Assembly: GCF_001424125.1 (NCBI RefSeq)
Contig: NZ_LMQI01000004.1
Coordinates: 62,001 to 126,000 of the forward strand
Direction: 5' to 3'
DNA from: Cellulomonas sp. Leaf395
Lineage (GTDB): Bacteria; Actinomycetota; Actinomycetes; Actinomycetales; Cellulomonadaceae
Length of the DNA stretch: 64,000 nt
Of the stretch, positions 26,002-33,789 are shown piece by piece. Numbering within the stretch: position 1 is the stretch's first letter; every line of letters starts with the position of its first letter. The notes beneath the pieces were generated by a model. That model was not told the origin of the DNA. It saw only the letters and a program-made list of their open reading frames with translations, and did no database searches. The position numbers and the translations under genes are program-made.

Positions 26002-26246
26002 TACGCCGAGCCGTCCGCCCCGCCGTCGTGGCCGGCGGGGTTCGCGCCGCCGTCGGCCGCTCCTTCGCCTGCGGAACCGTCCGCGCCGCCGTCGTGGCCG
26101 GCGGGGTTGGCGCCGCCGTCCGCGGGACCCTCGCCTGCCGAGCCGTCCGCGCCGCCGTCGTGGCCGCCCGGGTTCGCGCCGCCGTCCGCGACGCCTTCCC
26201 CTGCGGGTGCCGGCTCGCTGGTGATGTCGTCGTCGTTGATGCTCAT
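26001..26246 (-). CDS. 81-residue peptide with three 22-residue repeats, candidate modified-peptide precursor
   Basis: The protein starts MSINDDDITSEPAPAG (a 16-residue leader-like segment) and continues with three near-identical repeats at residues 17-38, 39-60 and 61-81. Each repeat contains ADGGANP-x-GHDGGADGSAG, and only one or two positions differ between copies. There is no signal peptide, no cysteine and no aromatic residue; the peptide is acidic and rich in Gly, Ala and Asp, with exactly one His and one Asn per repeat. GAGGGAG precedes the ATG. It is directly coupled to the JmjC hydroxylase gene. Repeated core units with a leader are a hallmark of some RiPP precursors. I do not recognise a described family; a metal-binding or structural peptide is an alternative. 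Confidence 0.72.
   Translation of the reverse strand: MSINDDDITSEPAPAGEGVADGGANPGGHDGGADGSAGEGPADGGANPAGHDGGADGSAGEGAADGGANPAGHDGGADGSA
26004..26198 (-). repeat. three tandem 66-bp in-frame repeats
   Basis: Copies lie at 26133-26198, 26067-26132 and 26004-26066 (the last lacks one codon). They encode the 22-residue repeats of the small peptide. DNA identity between copies is high, including synonymous positions, which suggests recent duplication or ongoing homogenisation. Confidence 0.85.
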
Positions 26247-26321
26247 GGACACTCCCTCGTCTCGCAGCCGTGCAGCGACGTCGCCGCCGTGGCGAGCGTA
26301 TCCATGGCGTCCTGGAAGCGC

Positions 26322-26351
26322 TTGACGGAACGGCGGCGGCAGGAGCATTAT
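26322..26351 (+). promoter_or_regulatory. promoter of the ArsR-SRPBCC operon
   Basis: TTGACG at 26322-26327 and CATTAT at 26346-26351 are separated by 18 bases. The predicted transcript starts near 26358, inside the first of two operator-like palindromes. Confidence 0.5.
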
Positions 26352-26353
26352 CC

Positions 26354-26381
26354 AACCAAGAGGTTGCACAACCGGAAGGTT
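26354..26381 (+). promoter_or_regulatory. double ArsR operator, AACC-N4-GGTT twice
   Basis: Two inverted repeats with the same half-sites lie 16 bases apart: AACC(AAGA)GGTT at 26354-26365 and AACC(GGAA)GGTT at 26370-26381. They sit between the predicted -10 element and the start codon of the ArsR gene, where bound repressor would block transcription. The same core occurs at the second ArsR gene of this window. Confidence 0.55.
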
Positions 26382-26387
26382 TCATAG

Positions 26388-26729
26388 ATGGATCCGCTGA
26401 GCGCGACGTTCGCCGCCCTCGCCGATCCGACCCGTCGGGCGATCCTCGCCCGGCTGGCCGACGGCGAGGCGACGGTGACCCAGCTGGCGGAACCGTTCGA
26501 CATGACGACGCAGGCCGTCTCCAAGCACCTGCGGGTGCTCGAGGAGGCCGGCCTGATCACCCGGGGGCGGCGCGCGCAGTGGCGGCCGAGCCGGCTCCGC
26601 GAGGACGCGCTGGACGACGCCACCGACTGGCTCGAGCACCACCGGGCCGCGTTCCGGGATCGGTTCGCCGCCCTCGACCGCGAGATCGCCGCGCTGCGGC
26701 AGGAGGAGGACCGTGATGGGAAGCACTGA
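26388..26729 (+). CDS. ArsR family winged-helix regulator
   Basis: A 113-residue ArsR-type repressor: FAALADPTRRAILARLADGEATVTQLAEPFDMTTQAVSKHLRVLEEAGL covers the opening helices and recognition helix. No metal-binding cysteines are present. It belongs to the group that is co-transcribed with SRPBCC (AHSA1-like) proteins; here the SRPBCC gene overlaps its end by 14 bases. GGAAGG lies eight bases before the ATG, partly inside the second operator. Autorepression through the two palindromes upstream is likely. Confidence 0.92.
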   Translation: MDPLSATFAALADPTRRAILARLADGEATVTQLAEPFDMTTQAVSKHLRVLEEAGLITRGRRAQWRPSRLREDALDDATDWLEHHRAAFRDRFAALDREIAALRQEEDRDGKH

Positions 26730-27189
26730 GCTGATCGTCGAGCCGGGGCGGCAGGATGTCGTCGTCGTGCACGACTTCGACGCACCGGCCGAGGTGGCGT
26801 TCCGCGCCTACACGGACCCCGCGCTGATGCCGCGCTGGAAGGGGTCCGAGCGGTTCGCGGTCGCCGTCGACGAGCACGACCTGCGGGTCGGCGGGCGGTG
26901 GCGGCTGGTGATGACGCGAGGCGACGGCACCGAGTACGCGATGCACGGTGTCTTCCACGAGGTCAGCGCGCCGCACCGCCTCGTGTCGACGTACGAGTTC
27001 GAGGCGGGAGGACCGGGCGCGCTGCAGCTCGTGGTCGAGACGTTCGAGCCCACGCCGACCGGTTGCCGACTCACGTCGGTGTCGTTGTTCGCGTCGGTCG
27101 AGGACCGTGACCGCTGGGTGCCCTCGGGCGGGCTCGAGTCCGGGACGCGCGCGTCGATGGAGGCTCTCGACCGGGTGCTGGCGTCATGA
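26716..27189 (+). CDS. SRPBCC (AHSA1-like) domain protein
   Basis: A 157-residue START/Bet v 1-like protein: DFDAPAEVAFRAYTDPALMPRWKG opening, LRVGGRWRLVM, and YAMHGVFHEVSAPHRLVSTYEFE strands are typical of the AHSA1 family. The fold holds a hydrophobic ligand; the ligand is unknown. ATG 26716 is preferred over the GTG just before it because the AGGAGGAGGA at 26701-26710 is spaced correctly only for the ATG. It overlaps the ArsR gene and is followed by a second SRPBCC gene with a four-base overlap. Confidence 0.88.
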   Translation: MGSTELIVEPGRQDVVVVHDFDAPAEVAFRAYTDPALMPRWKGSERFAVAVDEHDLRVGGRWRLVMTRGDGTEYAMHGVFHEVSAPHRLVSTYEFEAGGPGALQLVVETFEPTPTGCRLTSVSLFASVEDRDRWVPSGGLESGTRASMEALDRVLAS

Positions 27190-27635
27190 CCGACCTCGAG
27201 GTGCAGCGGGCGTTCGACGCACCGGCGAGCGCCCTGTGGGCGGCCTGGACGACGTCCGACGGCGTGCGTGCGTGGTGGGGACCGCAGGGGTTCACGTGCC
27301 CCGTCGCGCGGATGGACGTGCGCGTCGGTGGTGTCTCGCTCGTGGCGATGCGGACGCCCGACGGTGTCGACCTCTGGAACACCTGGACCTACACCCGCAT
27401 CGTCGACGGTGAGCGCCTGGAGTTCCTCAACGGGTTCAGCGACGCGGACGGAGGTTCCCACGACCCGCAGGATCTCGGCTTCCCGGCCGGCATCCCGCGC
27501 GAGGTGCCCCACGTCATCACCGTGCGCGACGGGCTCATGACCGTGGTCGAACGCGGCTACGCGGACGCGCAGACGGCCGAGCTGTCGCGGCTGGGCCTGG
27601 AGTCGTCGCTGGACAAGCTCGCCGCGACGTTCTGA
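27186..27635 (+). CDS. SRPBCC (AHSA1-like) domain protein, second copy
   Basis: A 149-residue paralogue of the preceding protein: VQRAFDAPASALWAAWTTSDGVRAWWGPQGF, VRVGGVSLVAMRTPDG and WNTWTYTRIVDGERLEFLNGF are the family's strands. ATGA overlap with the upstream gene shows translational coupling. Two tandem, diverged SRPBCC domains under one ArsR regulator suggest related ligands or a hetero-complex; this is inference. Confidence 0.88.
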   Translation: MTDLEVQRAFDAPASALWAAWTTSDGVRAWWGPQGFTCPVARMDVRVGGVSLVAMRTPDGVDLWNTWTYTRIVDGERLEFLNGFSDADGGSHDPQDLGFPAGIPREVPHVITVRDGLMTVVERGYADAQTAELSRLGLESSLDKLAATF

Positions 27636-27641
27636 CCGCCG

Positions 27642-27992
27642 CTACTCGTGCCGGGCGCGCAACGCGGTGGCGATGCGCTCGACGAGGTCGGTCGGCACGG
27701 GATCGCGGTACAGGAGCTTCACCGTGTCCTTCGCCGCCCGGTACGGCGCGACCTCGGCCTCCAGCTCCGGGTCGAGCGGCGCGACGGGGTAGAGGCCGAC
27801 GTGCTTCTTCCACCCGGCGAAGTGCAGCGCGTACCGGTCGCCCAGCATGAACGCCGGCATCCCGTACCGGATCCGCTCCTCTGCCCCGGGCAGAGCCCGC
27901 CGCAGAGCCGCGGCCACTTCGGTCAGGATCGGGAGGACGTCGTCGGGGAACGTGGCGATGTACTCGTCCGTGCTGGTCGCAGGGTCGGTCAT
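27642..27992 (-). CDS. DUF1801 (YdhG/Fra-like) family protein
   Basis: A 116-residue protein with TDEYIATFPDDVLPILTEVAAALRRALPGAEERIRYGMPAF and LHFAGWKKHVGLYPV, the DUF1801 signature (an iron-chaperone-like fold, function unproven in most members). Its ATG overlaps the stop of the upstream DUF4287 gene (TGATG). The two families are frequent operon partners in actinomycetes. Confidence 0.88.
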   Translation of the reverse strand: MTDPATSTDEYIATFPDDVLPILTEVAAALRRALPGAEERIRYGMPAFMLGDRYALHFAGWKKHVGLYPVAPLDPELEAEVAPYRAAKDTVKLLYRDPVPTDLVERIATALRARHE

Positions 27993-28282
27993 CAGACCGG
28001 CTTCGTCGCCGCGCCGTCCAGCCACAGCGTCTCGCTCTCGTCCCGGTGCACGCCGTCCGTGCCGACGTGCTTGGTGCTGATGGTGGGTCCCTTGGAGATC
28101 ACGTGCCACAGCGCCATCGCGTGCCCGCGGCCGAGGCCGTAGTCCTCCGCCAGCCAGGCAACGACGCCGGCCGCCTTGGCGCCGGGAGCGTCGAGGCCCT
28201 TCTCGTGGGCGATCTCCAGCAGCTGCCGCGGCGTGAGACCGGTCTTGACCTCGATGGTGTCCAGGTAGGCCTGGAACGACAT
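27992..28282 (-). CDS. DUF4287 domain protein
   Basis: A 96-residue protein: MSFQAYLDTIEVKTGLTPRQ, then WLAEDYGLGRGHAMALWHV, the DUF4287 pattern of two short helical motifs. The function is unknown. GAGGAG stands before the ATG. It is the first gene of a two-gene unit with the DUF1801 protein. Confidence 0.87.
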   Translation of the reverse strand: MSFQAYLDTIEVKTGLTPRQLLEIAHEKGLDAPGAKAAGVVAWLAEDYGLGRGHAMALWHVISKGPTISTKHVGTDGVHRDESETLWLDGAATKPV

Positions 28283-28327
28283 GAGCGACTCCTCTCCTCA
28301 GAGAGAACTTAGGACGAAGTCAGCCGT

Positions 28328-28597
28328 TCACGACAGCCGCTCCTGGAGGTGCACCTCCACCAGCTCGCCCGCTGCGCTCTTGCCGATCGTGGTGCACAAG
28401 GCCTTGCGCAGCGGCAGCCAGTGCGGCCCGGTGCCCGACGGCATCAGGGTCGCGGCGAACTCGTGTCCGTCGAGCGTGCCGGTGACCTTGACCGCCTTGC
28501 GGGTGCCGAGCAGCTCCGCGGAGCCGTCCAGCTCCAGGTAGGTGGCGAAGGCCCCGTCCTTCTTGATGGGCGCGGTGAACGTGGCGTCGAGACTCAT
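28328..28597 (-). CDS. DUF1905 domain protein
   Basis: An 89-residue small beta-rich protein (SLDATFTAPIKKDGAFATYL, then LMPSGTGPHWLPLRKALCTTIGK) matching DUF1905, which in larger proteins precedes a YdeI-type domain. Here the domain stands alone. Its ATG overlaps the stop of the alpha/beta hydrolase gene (ATGA). Confidence 0.85.
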   Translation of the reverse strand: MSLDATFTAPIKKDGAFATYLELDGSAELLGTRKAVKVTGTLDGHEFAATLMPSGTGPHWLPLRKALCTTIGKSAAGELVEVHLQERLS

Positions 28598-29412
28598 GCG
28601 TCGATGATCTCGCGCAGCCGCGCCGCGAACGCGTCAGGCTGCTGCACAAAGCCGATGTGGTCGCCGGGGAACAGCGCCGGCTCGGTGCCGAGCAGGTCCG
28701 CGAGCGCCCGCGAGGTCCGGTCGCACAGCTCGCCGGTGGACTCCTCGCCGATGCCGACGACGATCCGCGTCGGTGCTGACCTCAGGGCGTCGATGTCGGG
28801 TCGGAACCGCACGGTGTGTCGGAGCATGTGCGCGAACTGGAAGTGCTCGTCGAGCGCGTCCTGCCCCTCGCGCGGCGAGCCGAAGAACATCTCGAACACG
28901 TCGTCGGGCATCTGGAGGTTCCCGATGTCCATGAACTGCCTCCACGCCGAGCGGGTGTCGCCGGTGAGGTACGTGGCGATCATCTGCTCGGTCTTCCCGT
29001 ACAGCTCGGCGTGGTCGGGGAGGAGCTCCTGCAAGGGAGGCTCGTGCGGGATGGCGGTGTGCACCAGCTCCGGCGCCGACTCGACGAGGGCCAGGACGGT
29101 GACGGCTCCGCCGCTCGACCCGAGCACCGTGGCGGGGCCGGCGTCGACGTGCCGCAGCAGCGCGGCCAGGTCCGTCGCGCGCTCGACCGGAGTCGAGTCG
29201 CGGTCGGGGTGGTCGACCGAGCTGCGGTTGATGCCGCGCGGATCGGTGGTGAGCACGGTGTGGTCGGTGGCCAGCAGGTCGGCCAACGGGGCGAACGCGG
29301 TGGCGTCCATCGGGGCGGCGACGAGCGCGATCAAGGGGCCGGTGCCGCGCAGCTCGTAGTGCAGGCGGGCGCCGGGAACGTCGAGCGTGGTGGCGGTGGT
29401 CAGGGTGGTCAT
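28594..29412 (-). CDS. alpha/beta hydrolase
   Basis: A 272-residue alpha/beta hydrolase. Seen: an early strand LHYELRGTGPLIALVAAP, the nucleophile elbow LGSSGGAVTVL with serine at about residue 107, and a late GDHIGFVQQPDAFAARL supplying the catalytic histidine. These enzymes cleave esters, amides, epoxides or haloalkanes; the substrate is unknown. AGGAGGA is placed well for the ATG. It is divergent from the ECF sigma factor gene, with 63 bases between starts. Confidence 0.9.
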   Translation of the reverse strand: MTTLTTATTLDVPGARLHYELRGTGPLIALVAAPMDATAFAPLADLLATDHTVLTTDPRGINRSSVDHPDRDSTPVERATDLAALLRHVDAGPATVLGSSGGAVTVLALVESAPELVHTAIPHEPPLQELLPDHAELYGKTEQMIATYLTGDTRSAWRQFMDIGNLQMPDDVFEMFFGSPREGQDALDEHFQFAHMLRHTVRFRPDIDALRSAPTRIVVGIGEESTGELCDRTSRALADLLGTEPALFPGDHIGFVQQPDAFAARLREIIDA

Positions 29413-29475
29413 CGGGTCCTCCTCGGACGGTGGTGTCGGGAGTAGGACTTGCGCCGAGTGGGAGAATCATCGGTC

Positions 29476-30420
29476 ATGACGGATCTTTCGCAGATGCGTA
29501 CGCAAGACTTCACCGACCTCGTCGCACCGTTGCGTGGAGAGCTCCACGCGCACTGCTACCGGATGCTCGGCTCGGTGCACGACGCCGACGACGCCCTCCA
29601 GGATGCCCTCCTGCGTGCCTGGCGCGCGATCGACGGCTTCGAGGGCCGGAGCGCCCTCCGGTCCTGGCTCTACCGCATCGCCACCAACGCCTGTCTGGAC
29701 CTCATCGCCCGGCGCGGCCGTCGCGCGATGCCCGTCGACCTCGGACCGTCGAGCGACCACGCCGTCGTCGGGGACCTGCCGCTGACCGACGTCGCCTGGC
29801 TCAGCCCGTACCCGGACGCCCGCTACGAGCAGCGCGAAGCCGTCGAGCTCGCGTTCGTCGCGGCTCTGCAGCACCTGCCCGGCAACCAGCGGGCCGCGCT
29901 CCTGCTGTTCGAGGTGCTGGGCTTCTCCGCCGCCGAGATCGCGACGTGGATGGACACGACCACCGCCTCGGTGAACAGCGCACTGCAGCGCGCCCGCGCC
30001 ACGGTCGCCGAGAAGGTGCCGCCGCGCGACGACCAGCCGCCGGCCGACGCGCGCGTGCGGGAGGTCGTCGCCGGGTACTCCTCCGCCCTGGAGCGCGGCG
30101 ACGTCGACCTGCTGCGCTCGCTGCTGACCGAGGACGTGACCTGGTCGATGCCGCCGCTGCCGCACTGGTACCGCGGGCGCTCGGCGGTGACCGAGTTCGT
30201 GACGACGATCGCGTTCACCTGCGGCTCCTGGCAGCACGTCCCGACGAGTGCGAACGGCCAGCCCGCCGTGGCGTCGTACCTGCGTGCGCCGGGCGACGAC
30301 GTGCACCGTGGGTGGTCGATCGACGTGCTGACGTTCCGCGGCGACCGGGTCGCGGAGCTGACGGCGTTCATCGGCGCCGAGCACTTCGAGGCGTTCGGTC
30401 TGCCCGTGGCCCGGCCCTGA
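29476..30420 (+). CDS. ECF sigma factor with SnoaL-like C-terminal domain
   Basis: A 314-residue sigma-70 family protein of the SigG-like ECF group. Region 2 is seen as DADDALQDALLRAWRAIDGF...SWLYRIATNACLD. Region 4 is LPGNQRAALLLFEVLGFSAAEIATWMDTTTASVNSALQRAR. Residues from about 200 form a SnoaL-like ligand pocket (VREVVAGYSSALERGDVDLLRSLLTEDVTW) that in this group tunes sigma activity. The ATG at 29476 is the first fitting the family; a TTG nine codons earlier lacks support. No anti-sigma gene is nearby. The divergent alpha/beta hydrolase is a plausible target. Confidence 0.92.
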   Translation: MTDLSQMRTQDFTDLVAPLRGELHAHCYRMLGSVHDADDALQDALLRAWRAIDGFEGRSALRSWLYRIATNACLDLIARRGRRAMPVDLGPSSDHAVVGDLPLTDVAWLSPYPDARYEQREAVELAFVAALQHLPGNQRAALLLFEVLGFSAAEIATWMDTTTASVNSALQRARATVAEKVPPRDDQPPADARVREVVAGYSSALERGDVDLLRSLLTEDVTWSMPPLPHWYRGRSAVTEFVTTIAFTCGSWQHVPTSANGQPAVASYLRAPGDDVHRGWSIDVLTFRGDRVAELTAFIGAEHFEAFGLPVARP

Positions 30421-30432
30421 TCGATCCGCGGA

Positions 30433-31626
30433 TCACGCGGCCCGTCGCGGCCGACGCGGCCGTCCGTCCGCGGGCTTCTCCAGCACCAGCCACACGATGA
30501 CCGCCACGAGCAGCCACACCAGCAGCCCCACGTGCAGGTCGGGCCACACGAACAACAGGACGACGGGGACGACGACGCCCGGCACCCCGCGGGTCAGGAT
30601 CCAGCGCCCGCGCGTGCCCACCAGCACGGCGGTCACGACCCCGAGCGCGCAGTAGGCGGCCACCGCTCCGCACAGCAGCGCCCGGTACTGCGTCGGCAGG
30701 ACCTCGTGGGAGTGCTCGACGGCCACCCCGAGAGCGGCGGCCAGGGCGGCCAGCGAGCCGGTGAGCAGGGCGTGCAGGAGCATGACGATCCGCGGCGCGA
30801 CGCGGTGCGGCGTCAGCTGGGGGATGCCCGCGGTCCCGTGCAGCAGGCCCGCGGCCCACACCGATGCCAGCAGGGCGAACGCCCCGAGTGCGACGACGAC
30901 GGTGCTGCGGTCCCACTGCGCGGAGTCGGCCGCGGCGTCGATGACCTGGATGAGCCCCTCGCCCAGCACGATGATGACGAAGAGCCCGAGCCGCTCCGAG
31001 AGGTGCTCCTCCTCGGTGTGCGTCCCCTCGATGGTGAACAGCCGGACGGCCGACGACCTGCCGCGGCGCGAGCTCTTCACGCGTTCCAGCCGCTCCTCCG
31101 CCTCCTGCAGGGCGCGCTCGCCGGACGTGAGGAGCAGCACGCCGAGGTCGATGACGATGCCGAGGCCCCACAGCCAGTACCTCAGGGGCGCGTCGACCCA
31201 CAGGGAGACCAGCCACGGGAGCGCCCCCAGGCCGTACTGCGCCAGCGGCCAGTCGAGCAGCACTCTGCCGCGGGAGACGACCGCACCGGCGTACCAGCGC
31301 AGCGCGACGTAGGCGATCACGAACGCGGAGGCGCGCGACCCGTGGATCCCCGGCACGGACGCCGCCATCACCGCGAGCCCGAGCATCGCGGCGATCAGGA
31401 CACCCGTCTTGGCGTCGTCGCCCGCGACATTCCCGTAGACCGCGAAGCCGGCCCACGAGATCCAGAACGCCAGGTACAGGACGGCGTACAGGCCGAGGGT
31501 GGTGGGTTCGGTGTCCTCGTGCAGCAGGTGCGCCAGCTGGGCGATGCCGGCGACGACCACGAGGTCGAAGAACAGCTCTTTCCACGTGGCGTGCCGCTCG
31601 ACCGTCGCGACGGGCTCTGGTGCCAT
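30433..31626 (-). CDS. low temperature requirement protein A (LtrA) family membrane protein
   Basis: A 397-residue multi-pass membrane protein with about eleven hydrophobic segments. The amino-terminal ATWKELFFDLVVVAGIAQLAHLL and the LFVIIVLGEGLIQVIDAA segment are diagnostic of the LtrA family. The family was named after a Listeria cold-growth gene; its molecular function is not known. Its 3' end is 12 bases from the convergent sigma factor gene. Confidence 0.9.
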   Translation of the reverse strand: MAPEPVATVERHATWKELFFDLVVVAGIAQLAHLLHEDTEPTTLGLYAVLYLAFWISWAGFAVYGNVAGDDAKTGVLIAAMLGLAVMAASVPGIHGSRASAFVIAYVALRWYAGAVVSRGRVLLDWPLAQYGLGALPWLVSLWVDAPLRYWLWGLGIVIDLGVLLLTSGERALQEAEERLERVKSSRRGRSSAVRLFTIEGTHTEEEHLSERLGLFVIIVLGEGLIQVIDAAADSAQWDRSTVVVALGAFALLASVWAAGLLHGTAGIPQLTPHRVAPRIVMLLHALLTGSLAALAAALGVAVEHSHEVLPTQYRALLCGAVAAYCALGVVTAVLVGTRGRWILTRGVPGVVVPVVLLFVWPDLHVGLLVWLLVAVIVWLVLEKPADGRPRRPRRAA

Positions 31627-31713
31627 GCCTCACATGATGATGCCCGCCCGCCGTGGGCGGCTGCGGGCTGGGACGTCACGACGGGCGCCGAAGCGTTCCT
31701 GGTCGTCGAAGCG

Positions 31714-32547
31714 CTACGTGCGGAGGAGCCAGTGCAAGGCGTCCTCCGCGGCCTGCAGCACCGAGACGTGACCGTCGCCCGGGCGCAGCCAGAGCTCAGC
31801 AGAAGGGATGCGGTCCGCCAGCCAGAGCGCGTGGCTGCGGGGCACCACGCGGTCCGCCTCGCCGTGCAGAAGGAGGACGGGCGCGGTGATGCTCGCGGGG
31901 TCGAACCCCCAGGGGGCGACGTAGGCGAGGTCGTCGTCGACCATCCCGCCGATCCCGTCCTCGAGCGCCTCGCCGGCGATCCGGCCGATCCAGCCCCAGT
32001 CGCCCTCGAGCGCCGCGTGGTCGGTCGCGGTGAACATCTCCGGGTCGTACTCGCTGGCGGTCAGCACGTGCTCGAGCGCGGCGCGGCCCGCTGCGGCGGC
32101 CCGCAGCTCGGCGGTCCCGGCAGGGTTGATGCCCGCGAACCAGTCGAGGCCGTCCGCGGCGTACGGCGCGAGACTCGACCCGCTGACCGCAGCGACCACC
32201 CGGTCCCCGAGAAGAGCGGCGCAGGCCAGGGCGTGCGGCCCGCCGCCGGAGTGCCCGAGGACCGCGAACCGGTCCAGGCCGACGGCGTCGGCGATCGCCT
32301 GGACGTCGTCGGCCGCGGAGGCGACGTCGCGGCCGGGGTGCGGTGTCGAGCCGCCGTAGCCCGGGCGGTCGTAGGACACCCAGCGGATGCCGCGCTCGGC
32401 GCTCGCGGGGAGCAGGGGCTCGGGCGGAGTCCCGACGTTGGGGGTGCCGTGGTGCCACACGACCGCGAGCCGTTCGTCGTCGACGGGGACGTCGTAGGCC
32501 CGCAGGACCCGCCCGTCGGGCAGCGAGACCGAGATCGGGGTGGTCAT
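31714..32547 (-). CDS. alpha/beta hydrolase
   Basis: A 277-residue alpha/beta hydrolase with WHHGTPNVGTPPEPL (oxyanion-hole HG motif), nucleophile elbow LGHSGGGPHALA (serine at about residue 98), LLLHGEADRVVPRSH (acid) and GDGHVSVLQ (histidine). This resembles the group of small actinobacterial esterases related to haloalkane dehalogenases. TAGGCT six bases before the ATG suggests a leaderless mRNA. Confidence 0.9.
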   Translation of the reverse strand: MTTPISVSLPDGRVLRAYDVPVDDERLAVVWHHGTPNVGTPPEPLLPASAERGIRWVSYDRPGYGGSTPHPGRDVASAADDVQAIADAVGLDRFAVLGHSGGGPHALACAALLGDRVVAAVSGSSLAPYAADGLDWFAGINPAGTAELRAAAAGRAALEHVLTASEYDPEMFTATDHAALEGDWGWIGRIAGEALEDGIGGMVDDDLAYVAPWGFDPASITAPVLLLHGEADRVVPRSHALWLADRIPSAELWLRPGDGHVSVLQAAEDALHWLLRT

Positions 32548-32553
32548 GGAACG

Positions 32554-32559
32554 AGCCTA
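32554..32559 (-). promoter_or_regulatory. -10 element of leaderless hydrolase gene
   Basis: On the minus strand TAGGCT stands six bases before the ATG at 32547. No Shine-Dalgarno sequence intervenes. Confidence 0.45.
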
Positions 32560-32604
32560 GGGCGCGGGTTGTGCCGGGTGCTCGACGCCCGACACGATCG
32601 CCGG

Positions 32605-33789
32605 GTGACCCACCTCGACGACGCCGAACGGCGTGCGCGACTCGCTCGTCGGCACGCTGTGGCCCCGCCGTTCCGCGTCACCGAGGTCGAGGCCGCGGCC
32701 GACGCCATGGTCTGCCTGCACGCGACCGACCCGGCGGGGCTGTACCTGTCGGCGTGGGCGCGGGTCGACGGCTTCGAGGTGCCCGACCTGGACCGTGCCT
32801 TCTACGACGACCGCACGCTGGTCAAGCACCTGGCCATGCGGCGGACCCTCTTCGCGGTCGGTCGCGATCTGCTGCCCGTCGTGCAGGCTGCGTCGAGCAA
32901 CCGGGTCGCGGGCGTCGAGCGGCGTCGGCTGGAGAAGGAGGTCCGCGAGGCCGGCCTCGTCGAGGACGCCGAGCGCTGGTTCGACGAGGTCACGGCGGCC
33001 GCGGTGGCCGGTCTGGCCGACGGGCCGCGTACCGCCGCGCAGCTCCGGGAGCGCGAGCCGGTGCTGGAGGGGTCGATCGCATACGGCCACGGGAAGCCGT
33101 GGGCGGGATCGTTCCCCCTGGTCTCGCGCGTGATGACGTGCCTGCAGGCCACCGGGACCATCGTGCGCGCCGGGAACCTCGGCTCATGGACCTCGTCGCG
33201 GCCCACCTGGGCGTTGGCAGCCGACTGGTTGGGGGAGCCGATCCCGCCGCTCCCCGAGGACGTTGCGCGAGCCCAGCTGGTCGAGCGGTGGCTGCGCCGG
33301 TTCGGGCCCGGGACGACCCTGGACATCAAGTGGTGGCTCGGCTCGACCCTGACCGCGGTGCGGCAGGCGTTGCGGGACGTCGGCGCGGTCGAGGTGTCGC
33401 TGGACGGCGGCGGGTCGGGGTGGGTGCTGCCCGACGACGTCGACCCCTCCGGACCCGTCGAGCCCTGGGTCGCCCTGCTTCCCGCGCTCGACCCGACGAC
33501 CATGGGCTGGTACGACCGCGACTGGTACGTGGGCCCGCACCGCCCGCAGGTGTTCGACACCGCGGGCAACGGAGGAGCGACGATCTGGGTCGACGGGCGG
33601 ATCGTCGGCGGCTGGTCGACGAAGGACGGCGCCGTCGACCTGGTCCTCCTCGAGGACGTCGGCGCCGACGCGCAGGCAGCGCTGGACACCGAGGCCGACC
33701 GGCTCGCCGCGTGGCTGCACGGCACGCAGGTGATGCCCCGGTTCCCGGCGCCGCTGGTCACCCCACCGCGTCGATCGCCTGCTGGATGA
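32605..33789 (+). CDS. winged-helix DNA-binding domain protein, AlkZ/YcaQ-like
   Basis: A 394-residue protein of PF06224 (HTH_42). Members include the DNA glycosylases AlkZ and YcaQ, which unhook interstrand crosslinks. Seen: MVCLHATDPAGLYLSAWARVDGF, LVKHLAMRRTLFAV, then LVERWLRRFGPGTTLDIKWWLG and a beta-rich end (GGWSTKDGAVDLVLLEDV). This is the actinobacterial branch, for which glycosylase activity is unproven. GTG 32605 is the start; no strong ribosome binding site is seen. Its 3' end overlaps the convergent hydrolase gene by 32 bases. Confidence 0.88.
   Translation: MTHLDDAERRARLARRHAVAPPFRVTEVEAAADAMVCLHATDPAGLYLSAWARVDGFEVPDLDRAFYDDRTLVKHLAMRRTLFAVGRDLLPVVQAASSNRVAGVERRRLEKEVREAGLVEDAERWFDEVTAAAVAGLADGPRTAAQLREREPVLEGSIAYGHGKPWAGSFPLVSRVMTCLQATGTIVRAGNLGSWTSSRPTWALAADWLGEPIPPLPEDVARAQLVERWLRRFGPGTTLDIKWWLGSTLTAVRQALRDVGAVEVSLDGGGSGWVLPDDVDPSGPVEPWVALLPALDPTTMGWYDRDWYVGPHRPQVFDTAGNGGATIWVDGRIVGGWSTKDGAVDLVLLEDVGADAQAALDTEADRLAAWLHGTQVMPRFPAPLVTPPRRSPAG

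Noticed and set aside
26001..26246. Calcium-binding RTX repeat protein
   Set aside because: The Gly/Asp repeats have a 22-residue period and lack the nonapeptide GGxGxDxUx pattern; there is no secretion signal.
26028..26387. Plus-strand frame opposite the repeat peptide
   Set aside because: Val/Arg/Ala-rich mirror translation with no ribosome binding site. The minus frame has a good one and sits in a coupled operon.
30532..33789. 1085-codon plus-strand frame
   Set aside because: Only the part from GTG 32605 is a real gene. The upstream part is antisense to LtrA and an alpha/beta hydrolase.
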